A stretch of DNA of 20,956 bases from assembly GCA_016213595.1 (NCBI GenBank), contig JACRAA010000398.1, positions 1 through 20,956 on the forward strand, in the 5' to 3' direction. Numbering within the stretch: position 1 is the stretch's first letter; the number at the start of each line of letters is the position of its first letter. A model generated the notes under the pieces. It did not search any database and was not told the DNA's origin. It saw only the letters and a list, made by a program, of their open reading frames with translations. Positions 1 through 6,533 of this stretch are shown piece by piece. The position numbers and the translations under genes were made by a program. The DNA is from Actinomycetota bacterium. GTDB taxonomy: Bacteria; Actinomycetota; Actinomycetes; Propionibacteriales; Propionibacteriaceae.

Positions 1-841
1 CCGCGTCGCCCACCGCGTACACGTCGGGCAGGTTCGTACGGCCATGCTCGTCCACGACGATCGCCCCGCGCTCGCACGCCACGCCCGAGGCCTCGAAGGG
101 GCTCGTGTCGGGCCGGACGCCGACGGACAGCACGACCGTGTCCGCCTCCAGCCGCGTGCCGTCGGACAGGACGACCGTGTCGTACGTGTCTCCGTGCACG
201 ATCTCCGTGGCGGCCACGCACTCGCGGACATCGATGCCGAGACGCCGCAGCTCGTCGGCTGCGAGGGCCGCCATCTCGGTCTCGAGCGGGGGCAGGACAT
301 GGGGCGCGAGCTCGACGAGCGTCGTCTCCAGGCCACGCAGCGCGAACGCCTCGGCGGCTTCGATCCCGATGAACCCGGCCCCCAGGACCACCGCCTTCTG
401 CGCGCCGTCGGTCACCGCGTCACGGAGCGCTACGGCGTCGCCGACCGTGCGCAGCGTACGCACGCGTGGCGAGCCGATGCCGGAGATGGGCGGCCGCGCA
501 GCGGCGGCACCGGGCGACAGGACGAGCGCGTCGTACGAGATCGTGCGGGTCTCGCCGTCCGCCTCCACGGTGACGGTCTTCGCCTCGGCGTCGAGCCCGG
601 TCACGTTGTGGCGCACCCTGACGTCGAGGTTGAGCTGAGCCTGGAGGGACGCGGGTGTCTGGACGAGGAGCTTCGACTCCTCGGTGATCTCGCCGCCGAC
701 GAAGTACGGCAGGCCGCAGTTGGCGAACGACACGTGGTCGCCGCGCTCGAGCACGATGATCTCGGCCGACTCGTCCAGCCTGCGGGCCCGCGCCGCGGCG
801 CTCATGCCTCCCGCGACTCCGCCCACGACGACCAGCCTCAT
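1..841 (-). CDS. CoA-disulfide reductase-like FAD/NAD(P)H flavoprotein (3' end missing)
   Basis: Pyridine nucleotide-disulfide oxidoreductase of the CoA-disulfide/persulfide reductase (CoADR) type; the first ~280 residues are in the window and the C-terminus runs off the left edge. Seen: an N-terminal FAD motif VVVGGVAGG (residues 4-12); the family signature SFANCGLPY with Cys42, the position of the redox cysteine in CoADR enzymes; a second dinucleotide fold VVLGAGFIG for NAD(P)H; and the FAD-contacting TNLPDVYAVGDA at the right end of the fragment. Such enzymes usually run to ~440 residues, or ~550 when a rhodanese domain is fused; which applies here cannot be seen. The ATG at 841 overlaps the thioredoxin stop by four bases (ATGA), so the two are translationally coupled. 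Known: the family reduces CoA disulfides or persulfides with NAD(P)H in the cytoplasm. The persulfide role is inferred from the thioredoxin partner and the CsoR/CstR-like operator. NADH oxidase/peroxidase-type activity is the main alternative. Confidence 0.88.
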   Translation of the reverse strand, partial: MRLVVVGGVAGGMSAAARARRLDESAEIIVLERGDHVSFANCGLPYFVGGEITEESKLLVQTPASLQAQLNLDVRVRHNVTGLDAEAKTVTVEADGETRTISYDALVLSPGAAAARPPISGIGSPRVRTLRTVGDAVALRDAVTDGAQKAVVLGAGFIGIEAAEAFALRGLETTLVELAPHVLPPLETEMAALAADELRRLGIDVRECVAATEIVHGDTYDTVVLSDGTRLEADTVVLSVGVRPDTSPFEASGVACERGAIVVDEHGRTNLPDVYAVGDA

Positions 842-1212
842 CGGCCGGCGTCCTGAGACTCCCTTGCGGCGATCTGAGCGCGCACGTCGTCCATGTAGAG
901 CTCACGGACGGCCGTGATGACGCGCTCGAGCTGCTGCGCGTTCAGCGCGCCCGGCTGCGAGAACACGACGATGCCGTCACGGAACGCCATGAGTGTGGGG
1001 ATGGAGGAGATGTCGAAGGCGCCCGCCAGCGGTGGCTCGGCCTCGGTGTCCACCTTGCCGAAGACGATGTCGGTGTGGACGTTCGAGGCCTTCTCGAACA
1101 CGGGGCCGAACATCCGGCACGGCGGGCACCAGTCGGCCCAGAAGTCGAGGAGCACGATGCCGTCCTTGACGATGTCCTCGAAGGTGTCAGTGGTGATCTC
1201 TCGGGTAGCCAT
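838..1212 (-). CDS. Thioredoxin-family protein with a WCPPC active site
   Basis: A 124-residue single-domain cytoplasmic thioredoxin with no signal peptide. Seen: buried Asp23, active site W28-C29-P30-P31-C32, and the cis-proline loop SSIPTL. The classical motif is WCGPC; CPPC is less usual for a cytosolic thioredoxin and is known to shift redox potential. The start chosen is the ATG at 1212. An upstream in-frame extension exists but would read through the operator and the tRNA gene. No convincing Shine-Dalgarno precedes the ATG, and a TATATC -10-like box ends only eight bases before it, so the transcript may be leaderless. First gene of an operon with the flavoprotein at 1-841 (4-bp overlap). 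Known: thioredoxins can reduce protein disulfides and persulfides. Its place behind a CsoR/CstR-like operator suggests a dedicated thiol-stress or persulfide role rather than the general housekeeping thioredoxin; that part is inference. Confidence 0.93.
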   Translation of the reverse strand: MATREITTDTFEDIVKDGIVLLDFWADWCPPCRMFGPVFEKASNVHTDIVFGKVDTEAEPPLAGAFDISSIPTLMAFRDGIVVFSQPGALNAQQLERVITAVRELYMDDVRAQIAARESQDAGR

Positions 1213-1222
1213 GGTCCCAAGA

Positions 1223-1265
1223 TATACCCCCCTACGTATGCTTTCAAAAACCGGAGGGGGGTATA
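1223..1265 (-). promoter_or_regulatory. CsoR/CstR-like operator and promoter of the thioredoxin-flavoprotein operon
   Basis: Two perfect 11-bp inverted arms, TATACCCCCCT at 1223-1233 and AGGGGGGTATA at 1255-1265, lie 32 bp apart centre to centre (about three helical turns). The left arm extends to ATACCCCCCTACGTAT (1224-1239), itself an ATAC-N8-GTAT dyad. AT-flanked C-runs facing G-runs are typical of operators for the CsoR/RcnR/CstR repressor family. On the minus strand TTGAAA lies between the arms (1242-1247) and TATATC (1221-1226) overlaps the gene-proximal arm, spaced 15 bp; a 17-bp alternative is TTTTGA. Bound repressor would therefore cover the core promoter. The regulator is not encoded in this window. 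Confidence 0.72.
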
Positions 1266-1306
1266 GCGAGAGCCTGGTACGGCAAGGGTCGGGCCGGACG
1301 CGGGCG

Positions 1307-1380
1307 TGCCCCCGATGGGGATCGAACCCATACTGTGGCGGGTTTAAGCCGCCTGCCTCTGCCAGTTGGGCTACGGGGGC
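1307..1380 (-). tRNA. tRNA with anticodon UAA (Leu), short variable loop
   Basis: A full 74-nt cloverleaf on the minus strand. Acceptor arms GCCCCCG and CGGGGGC pair completely, with discriminator A73; CCA is not encoded. The D arm has GCCC/AGGC around a loop with GG. The anticodon stem GGCGG/CCGCC pairs perfectly around loop CTTAAAC, giving U33 and anticodon TAA, which reads UUA leucine codons. The T arm is ATGGG/CCCAT with loop TTCGATC. The variable region is only ACAGT. Bacterial leucine tRNAs normally carry a long class II variable arm, so identity rests on the anticodon, A14 and A73. It starts two bases past the ppx2 stop and is probably co-transcribed with it. Confidence 0.9.
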
Positions 1381-1381
1381 G

Positions 1382-2299
1382 TCAGCGGCGCAGGAGCTCC
1401 AGTGTGGCACCGTCGAGGATGTCGGTCTCACGGACCGTCATCGGGGCGCGCACCCGCGCCGCGACACGGGACACGATGAGGGCTCCGGCGCAGATCACCT
1501 CGGCCCGCAGTCGCTCCAACGTCGGATAGGCCTTCATGACGTCGTCCACCGACGTGCGGAGCAGCGAGTCGCACAGGGGGTTGAGCTCGTCCGCACGGAC
1601 CAGGGAGTTGTGGACGCGCGACCGGTCGTACGTGTGCAGCCCCTGGGACATCGCGGAGAGGCTCGTGGCCGTGCCGGCGACGCCGATCCACGTCCGCGCC
1701 TCGCCCACCGGAACCCCGCAGCCGTCCAGCAGCCCGTCGACGAAGTCGCGTGCCTCCGCGACCTCGGACGACGCCGGCGGGTCGCCCGCGAGGAAGCGCT
1801 CACGGATCCGTACCGAGCCCATGTCGAGCGACCGCGCGACGCGGACCGAGCCGTCGAGGTCGCCGAGGATCAGCTCGGTCGACCCGCCGCCCACGTCCAT
1901 GACGAGGACCGGGCCCTCGGAGACGGGTCCGCCGGACAGCGCACCGAGGAACGAGAGCCGCGCCTCCTCGTCGCCGGAGATGACCTCCACCTCGACGCCC
2001 AGCCGGCTGCGGACACCGTCGAACAGCTCCTCACCGTTGCTCACGTCACGAGCGGCGGAGGTCGCGAGGAAACGTACGCGCTCCACCTCCAGCTCGTGGA
2101 CCCGCTCGGCGTACTTCTCGACGGCTGTGAACGTCCGCGCCAGGGCGTCGGGATGGAACCGATGCGTGGCGTCGACGTCCTGACCGAGACGTACGAGCTC
2201 GAGGCGACGGTCGACCTCGACGAGACTGTCCCCCTCGCCGGGGTCGGCGACGAGCAGCCGGATCGTGTTCGTACCGCAGTCGATGACGGCAACCCTCAT
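1382..2299 (-). CDS. Ppx/GppA-family exopolyphosphatase (Ppx2-like)
   Basis: A 305-residue protein of the ASKHA-fold Ppx/GppA family, which removes terminal phosphate from polyphosphate or hydrolyses pppGpp. Seen: the N-terminal phosphate-binding motif IDCGTNTIRLLV (6-17), the TSAARDVSNGEEL segment (80-92), ISGDEEA (107-113) with Glu111 at the expected catalytic position, the second phosphate motif VMDVGGGSTELILG (133-146), and WIGVAGTATSLSA further on. It lacks the C-terminal HD-like domain of the long E. coli Ppx, matching the short actinobacterial form. The ATG at 2299 overlaps the DUF501 stop (ATGA); an in-frame extension to about 2419 encodes arginine-rich sequence with no family features and was rejected. 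Last protein gene of the eno-ftsB-DUF501-ppx unit, immediately before the tRNA. Substrate preference between polyphosphate and (p)ppGpp cannot be told from sequence. Confidence 0.94.
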   Translation of the reverse strand: MRVAVIDCGTNTIRLLVADPGEGDSLVEVDRRLELVRLGQDVDATHRFHPDALARTFTAVEKYAERVHELEVERVRFLATSAARDVSNGEELFDGVRSRLGVEVEVISGDEEARLSFLGALSGGPVSEGPVLVMDVGGGSTELILGDLDGSVRVARSLDMGSVRIRERFLAGDPPASSEVAEARDFVDGLLDGCGVPVGEARTWIGVAGTATSLSAMSQGLHTYDRSRVHNSLVRADELNPLCDSLLRTSVDDVMKAYPTLERLRAEVICAGALIVSRVAARVRAPMTVRETDILDGATLELLRR

Positions 2300-2802
2300 G
2301 GTTCCTCCCGAAGGCAGGGACGAGTCCAGAACGTACCGAGCAGGGCGACGGTCTCGTCGCCGAGGGGGTTGACGCCTGGACCGGCGGCGAGGGCGTGGGC
2401 GGCGAGCGCGTGGAGGCACTTCACCCGGTCGGGCATGCCCCCGGCACTCACGCCGGCGATCTGTGGGACGTCGAGGTCGCCGGCCAGGGCCGTTCGATCG
2501 GCGAGGTAGGAGTCGTGAGCTGCGCGGTAGGCGGCAGCCAGCTCCGGGTCAGAGGCGAGCCTGTCCGCCATCTCGCGCATCACACCCTCGGCCTCCAGGG
2601 TCGAGCATGCCGACGCGGCGCGCGGGCACGTGAGGTAGTAGGTCGTGGGGAAGGGAGTGCCGTCCGGCAGTGCCGGCAGGGTCGCGACGACACCCGGCTT
2701 GCCGCACGGACAGCGCCAGGCGACTCCTACGACCCCCCGAGGAGGCCGGCCGAGCTGGGCGGCGATCATGGCCTCGTCGGTCGGGCTGACCGGCTCAGTC
2801 AT
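2296..2802 (-). CDS. DUF501 family protein
   Basis: A 168-residue cytoplasmic protein of the DUF501 family, conserved in actinobacteria between the FtsB-like gene and ppx2; its biochemical role is not known to me. Seen: an N-terminal RxPRGVVGVAWRCPCGKPGVV segment with a CPC cysteine pair, followed by TYYLTCPRA, and a C-terminal stretch RVKCLHALAAHALA then GPGVNPLGDE. The conserved Cys and His residues could form a metal site, which is inference. The ATG at 2802 overlaps the upstream stop (ATGA), and its own stop overlaps the ppx2 start in the same way, so three consecutive genes are translationally coupled. A longer in-frame reading upstream lies inside the FtsB-like gene and is not used. Confidence 0.93.
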   Translation of the reverse strand: MTEPVSPTDEAMIAAQLGRPPRGVVGVAWRCPCGKPGVVATLPALPDGTPFPTTYYLTCPRAASACSTLEAEGVMREMADRLASDPELAAAYRAAHDSYLADRTALAGDLDVPQIAGVSAGGMPDRVKCLHALAAHALAAGPGVNPLGDETVALLGTFWTRPCLREEP

Positions 2803-3416
2803 CGCTTCTTCGTCGTCGATGCGGACGGTGCCGACGCGGGTGGCGAGACGGTGGCGAGCGGGGTGGTGGTCGGGACGACGGCGGGCTGGTCCGCGGTCTG
2901 TACGGACGACCACAGCCTCTCGTACCACGACTGCTTCACCGGGTCGATGGTGCCCTGGATGGAACCGACCTCCCCGCTCACGACAGCGCCGTCGCTGCCG
3001 ATCACCCGGTAGCCGACCTCCCCGGGCATGACCCAGCCGAGCCTTTCCCGGGCCTGCGTCTTGATGTAGCTCGGGTCCCCCCACCGGGCCAGCTCGTCCT
3101 CGAGGCGGGCGATGGTGGCCTGCCGCTCCGCGATCTGACGATGGGCGGCCGCCATCTCGTTCTGCTGGTCCAGATAGATCCGCAACGTACCGACGTAGCT
3201 GATGACGAGCAGGCCGACCACCACGAGCAGCGCGACGGCCCGCTGAGTGATCTGCATCCCGCCCGTCAGCCGCGGCAGCTTGAGCCCCGACTCCGTACGC
3301 TGCGGGGCGTCCGTCACCGAGGGGCGAGCGCGGCGGCGCTGCCGGGAGACGCCCGGACGGGCTGAAGCCCGCCCGGGACCACCGGACCTGCGCTCGCCAC
3401 GTCGCCCTTCGGCCAC
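2799..3416 (-). CDS. FtsB/DivIC-family septum formation protein
   Basis: A 205-residue bitopic membrane protein of the septum formation initiator (FtsB/DivIC) family. In other bacteria these join FtsL and FtsQ in the divisome at mid-cell. Seen: a basic, disordered N-terminus (1-50), one membrane segment AVALLVVVGLLVISYVG (60-76), a coiled coil with QQNEMAAAHRQIAERQATI (84-102), the family motif ARERLGWVMPGE (122-133), and a Pro/Thr/Ala-rich C-terminal tail that is probably extracytoplasmic. The start chosen is GTG at 3416, five bases after the eno stop, with AAGGG eight bases upstream. An ATG at 3470 lies inside eno without better support, and a GTG about 34 codons in is another possibility. 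Placement directly after eno matches other actinobacteria. Confidence 0.9.
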   Translation of the reverse strand: MAEGRRGERRSGGPGRASARPGVSRQRRRARPSVTDAPQRTESGLKLPRLTGGMQITQRAVALLVVVGLLVISYVGTLRIYLDQQNEMAAAHRQIAERQATIARLEDELARWGDPSYIKTQARERLGWVMPGEVGYRVIGSDGAVVSGEVGSIQGTIDPVKQSWYERLWSSVQTADQPAVVPTTTPLATVSPPASAPSASTTKKR

Positions 3417-3420
3417 AGGC

Positions 3421-4704
3421 TCAGCCCTTGAAGCGCGGGAACGCCGAGGCGCCCGCGTACTCAGCGGCATCGTCGAGGTTGGCCTCGATACGGAGCAGCT
3501 GGTTGTACTTCGCGACGCGCTCCGAGCGTGCGGGCGCGCCGGTCTTGATCTGGCCGCAGTTCGTGGCCACCGCCAGGTCGGCGATCGTCACGTCCTCGGT
3601 CTCGCCGGAACGGTGGCTCATCATGCAGCGGAAGCCACTGCGGTGGGCCAGGTCGACGGCGTCGAGCGTCTCGGTCAGCGACCCGATCTGGTTCACCTTG
3701 ACGAGGAGCGCGTTCGCCGCCTTCATCTCGATGCCCTTGGCGAGGCGCTTGGGGTTGGTGACGAACAGGTCGTCGCCGACGACCTGGATCTTGTCGCCGA
3801 CCTTCGCCGTGAACGTGACCCAGCCGTCCCAGTCCTCCTCGTTCAGCGGGTCCTCGATGGAGACGAGCGGGTACGCGTCGATCCACTCGTCGTAGATCGC
3901 GACCATCTCGTCCGTGGTCTTCTTCGCACCCTCGAAGGAGTACGTGCCGTCCTCGTTCCAGAACGCGGATGCGGCCACGTCGAGCGCGAGCGCGATGTCC
4001 CTGCCCGGCTCGAGGCCGGCGCCCTTGATCGCGTCGATGATGAGGTCCAGTGCCGCCCGGTTCGACTCGAGGTTCGGCGCGAAGCCACCCTCGTCGCCGA
4101 GGCCGGTCGCGAGGCCCTTGCCCTTGAGCACGCCCTTCAAGGAGTGGTAGACGCGGGCGCCCCACTCGAGCGCCTCAGCGAAGGACGACGCGCCGATCGG
4201 CGCGATCATGAACTCCTGGACGTCGACGTTGGAGTCGGCGTGGGTGCCACCGTTGAGGATGTTCATCATCGGCACGGGCAGGATGTGGGCGTTCGGGCCG
4301 CCGAGGTACTGGTACAGCGGCAGGTCGGCGGAGTCGGCGGCCGCGTGGGCCACGGCGAGCGAGACGCCGAGGATCGCGTTCGCGCCGAGGTTGCCCTTGT
4401 TCTCGGTGCCGTCGAGCTCGATCATCGCCTGGTCGATGGCGCGCTGCTCGGAGGCCTCCCAGCCGGCGACCTCAGGACCGATCTGCTCAACGACGTTGTC
4501 GACAGCCTTGAGGACGCCCTTGCCGCCATAGCGCGCCTTGTCACCGTCACGCAGCTCGACGGCCTCGAACAGACCCGTGGAGGCGCCGGACGGGACCCCC
4601 GCGCGGCCCTGGCTGCCGTCCTCGAGCAGGACGCTGACCTCGATGGTGGGGTTGCCGCGAGAGTCGAGGATCTCGCGTGCCTCGATGAAGTCGATGTTGG
4701 CCAC
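3421..4704 (-). CDS. eno: Enolase (phosphopyruvate hydratase)
   Basis: A 427-residue glycolytic enzyme converting 2-phosphoglycerate to phosphoenolpyruvate with Mg2+, in the cytoplasm. Seen: N-terminal AREILDSRGNPTIEV, the mobile SGASTG loop (39-44), GDEGGFAPN with the proton-shuttle glutamate, the metal-ligand strand VSIEDPL, the LVKVNQIG lysine, SHRSGETED, and the C-terminal KTGAPARSERVAKYNQLLRIE region. Length is normal. The start chosen is GTG at 4704, because AAAGG sits seven bases before it; the ATG at 4719, five codons upstream, has no visible Shine-Dalgarno. A TAGGCT -10-like hexamer at 4742-4747 on the minus strand may mark its promoter, within the 98-bp gap after the acyltransferase gene. 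It leads a run of ftsB-like, DUF501 and ppx2 genes. Confidence 0.98.
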   Translation of the reverse strand: MANIDFIEAREILDSRGNPTIEVSVLLEDGSQGRAGVPSGASTGLFEAVELRDGDKARYGGKGVLKAVDNVVEQIGPEVAGWEASEQRAIDQAMIELDGTENKGNLGANAILGVSLAVAHAAADSADLPLYQYLGGPNAHILPVPMMNILNGGTHADSNVDVQEFMIAPIGASSFAEALEWGARVYHSLKGVLKGKGLATGLGDEGGFAPNLESNRAALDLIIDAIKGAGLEPGRDIALALDVAASAFWNEDGTYSFEGAKKTTDEMVAIYDEWIDAYPLVSIEDPLNEEDWDGWVTFTAKVGDKIQVVGDDLFVTNPKRLAKGIEMKAANALLVKVNQIGSLTETLDAVDLAHRSGFRCMMSHRSGETEDVTIADLAVATNCGQIKTGAPARSERVAKYNQLLRIEANLDDAAEYAGASAFPRFKG

Positions 4705-4802
4705 GTGGGTGCCTTTCATAGCTGTGGGACTAGTCGGGCTCAGCCTATCGGCCTCCTGCGGCTGGGGGCAGAAGGCCTGGCCAGTACTGGGAGGGCGTCC
4801 GA

Positions 4803-6059
4803 TCAGCTCGCCATGCGCCCCAGCTGGTCGGCGATTGAGCGGGCGATGAGCTCGGCGGGGAGGACGTCTGCGTCGACGTGGACGGCACATGCCAGGCGAC
4901 CCCCGTACGAGAGCGCCGAGACCCCCAGCCGGACGTTGCCCTGGATCGGGGTGAGGGGCCAGGCCTTGACCAGTGGTGCCCCGACGAGGGACATGGGCTC
5001 CTGGGGTCCGCGCACGTTGGTGACGAAGAGGGCGACCAGGCGCTGCCGTCGAGCCAACCAGGCGAACAGTCGCGAACCCCAGCGGCTCCTCGTGAGCTCG
5101 AACGTCCCCTGTGACCGGGCCTCGGACTTGGCGGTACGGGTGAGCCGGGCGATCCGCTCGAGTCGTACTGCAGGGTCCTCCACACCGCTGGGAAGCTCCA
5201 CCCTCATGATCCCGACCGCGTTCCCGGAGCCGCCCCGGTCGGGCAGCGCCACGGGGACAGTGGCGGGGATCGTGGCCGGGACGGGCTGACAAGCCGCACG
5301 GAGCGTCTCCTCCACGGCACGGGTGACGGCTGCGAGGAGAGCGTCGTTGACAGTCGCCCCGACCGCCCGAGCGCCTCCTGCCAACGCGGCGAGGTCCACG
5401 TCGAGGAACGCGACCCCCCGGCGGCCACTGATGGGACCGAGCAGCACGGTGCGCGGGACACTGGCCCGGAACACGGCAGCGATGCGGCGGGCGCTCTTCA
5501 GCAGGGTGCCCAGGCTGCGGCGAGGTCGAGGCGAGGGCTGTGCCGGCGACGGAGGCGCCTGGATCTCCTGCCCGAACAGCCGCTGGAGGAGGCCTACGGC
5601 GCCGATCCCGTCGGAGACAGCGTGGTGGAAGCGGACGACGACGCCCGGTCCGGTGATGGAGGCGCCGGGGACGACGAGGACCTCCCACAGGGGACGGTCG
5701 ATCGGCATGGGGGTCGTCATGAGGCTCGCGCACAGCTCGGCGAGGCCCTGCTCCCCCGCCACCTGGTCCACCATCCGTACGTGGCGGGTGAGGTCGGGCG
5801 AGCAGGGCTCCCACACGAGGTCGCGCCCGTGAGCCCGTACCCTCTGGACGAGGCGGCGAAGGCCGACGGGGCCGGCCTGCGCCAGACGCTCGGCGACATG
5901 AGCGCGGAGCAGGGCGACGTCCGCGACCCCGTCCGGCGACACGAAGCCTCCAGGGGCCAGCAGCCCGGCCATGAGGAACGCATTCACCTGGTCACGGGCG
6001 TCGAGGACGATGTTCGACGCGTCCGCGGCGCTCAGACGGTCGCTCGTCCCTGTCGTCAC
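4803..6059 (-). CDS. WS/DGAT-family O-acyltransferase
   Basis: A 418-residue wax ester synthase / diacylglycerol acyltransferase-type protein. Known: the family transfers acyl groups from acyl-CoA to alcohols or diacylglycerol to make wax esters or triacylglycerol, usually at the membrane or lipid-droplet surface. Seen: N-terminal LSAADASN, PIDRPLWE (PLW motif), the catalytic HHAVSDG at 145-151 (HHxxxDG), VNDALLAAV (ND motif), the NVRGPQEP motif, and a C-terminal WS/DGAT domain with LGVSALSYGGRL. It is somewhat shorter than the usual 450-470 residues. The start chosen is GTG at 6059 behind GGGGGGA; an in-frame ATG at 6074 has its purine run too close. It is a single gene between eno and the divergent ABC operon, with its promoter presumably in 6060-6245. 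Its acceptor is unknown; some family members have little DGAT activity. Confidence 0.88.
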   Translation of the reverse strand: MTTGTSDRLSAADASNIVLDARDQVNAFLMAGLLAPGGFVSPDGVADVALLRAHVAERLAQAGPVGLRRLVQRVRAHGRDLVWEPCSPDLTRHVRMVDQVAGEQGLAELCASLMTTPMPIDRPLWEVLVVPGASITGPGVVVRFHHAVSDGIGAVGLLQRLFGQEIQAPPSPAQPSPRPRRSLGTLLKSARRIAAVFRASVPRTVLLGPISGRRGVAFLDVDLAALAGGARAVGATVNDALLAAVTRAVEETLRAACQPVPATIPATVPVALPDRGGSGNAVGIMRVELPSGVEDPAVRLERIARLTRTAKSEARSQGTFELTRSRWGSRLFAWLARRQRLVALFVTNVRGPQEPMSLVGAPLVKAWPLTPIQGNVRLGVSALSYGGRLACAVHVDADVLPAELIARSIADQLGRMAS

Positions 6060-6195
6060 AGCATCCCCCCACATGCCCTCGGCACGGCCTCAGCGTAGGG
6101 CGAACCATCGCCTCTTCGAGCCTCGACCCCGACACTCGGCGAGCCTCCGCCTTGGACGTTGCAGGACATCGTCACCCCAGTATGGCGAAACCCAC

Positions 6196-6214
6196 TACTT
6201 GGTATTACCATGTA
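6196..6214. promoter_or_regulatory. 19-bp palindrome, candidate operator of the PLDc_N-ABC operon
   Basis: TACTTGGTATTACCATGTA is a near-perfect dyad centred on T6205: the inner 11 bp TGGTATTACCA are perfectly symmetric and 8 of 9 outer pairs match. It lies 31 bp before the ATG at 6246, where an operator would act on the plus-strand ABC operon. The shape is what I would expect for a GntR-type (possibly YtrA-like) regulator, a group often linked to small ABC-2 exporters, but no such gene is in the window. I could not assign -35 and -10 boxes with confidence. The rest of the 6060-6245 gap shows nothing else I can support. Confidence 0.5.
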
Positions 6215-6245
6215 GCCACACGGTCGGTCATCAGAAGGAGCCGTC

Positions 6246-6533
6246 ATGCTCAGCCAGTTCTCCGCCACGGAGATCACCCTCGTCATAGTCCTGCTCGTCA
6301 TCGAGCTCGGGTTGCTCATCGCGGCCTGGGCCATCCTGTTCCGTACCCCGTCGGACCGCCTCACGCTCCCGAAGTGGGCATGGGCGCTGCTCTGCCTGGT
6401 CCAGCTCGTCGGGCCCATCGCGTTCTTCGCGGTCGGACGCCGGTCCCCCCAGGTCGCGGACTTCGCCCACCAGCCCGACTCCACCACGGCGACGACGTCC
6501 CGCGTGGTCGACGACCTGTACGGCGACCGGTGA
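6246..6533 (+). CDS. Small PLDc_N-domain membrane protein
   Basis: A 95-residue protein with two membrane segments (about 10-31 and 44-63) and the typical PLDc_N (phospholipase D nuclease N-terminal) ending WALLCLVQLVGPIAFFAVGRR, followed by a short polar tail. Despite the domain name there is no HKD nuclease motif; stand-alone copies often accompany ABC exporters and their function is not known. A strong Shine-Dalgarno AGAAGGAG (6233-6240) lies five bases before the ATG. Its stop TGA overlaps the GTG of the ATPase gene (GTGA), so it is coupled to the transporter and probably works with or regulates it. It is the first gene of the plus-strand operon behind the palindrome at 6196-6214. Confidence 0.88.
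   Translation: MLSQFSATEITLVIVLLVIELGLLIAAWAILFRTPSDRLTLPKWAWALLCLVQLVGPIAFFAVGRRSPQVADFAHQPDSTTATTSRVVDDLYGDR

Noticed and set aside
1213..1431. N-terminal extension of the thioredoxin reading frame
   Set aside because: It would translate through the operator, promoter and the whole tRNA gene; the thioredoxin fold begins at the ATG at 1212.
3247..5289. A plus-strand frame of 680 codons opposite eno and neighbouring genes
   Set aside because: It crosses three genes on the other strand and its composition is that of a shadow frame.
4705..5814. N-terminal extension of the enolase frame upstream of 4719
   Set aside because: The extra sequence is antisense-like, Arg/Pro-rich, overlaps the acyltransferase gene, and enolase is full length from 4704.
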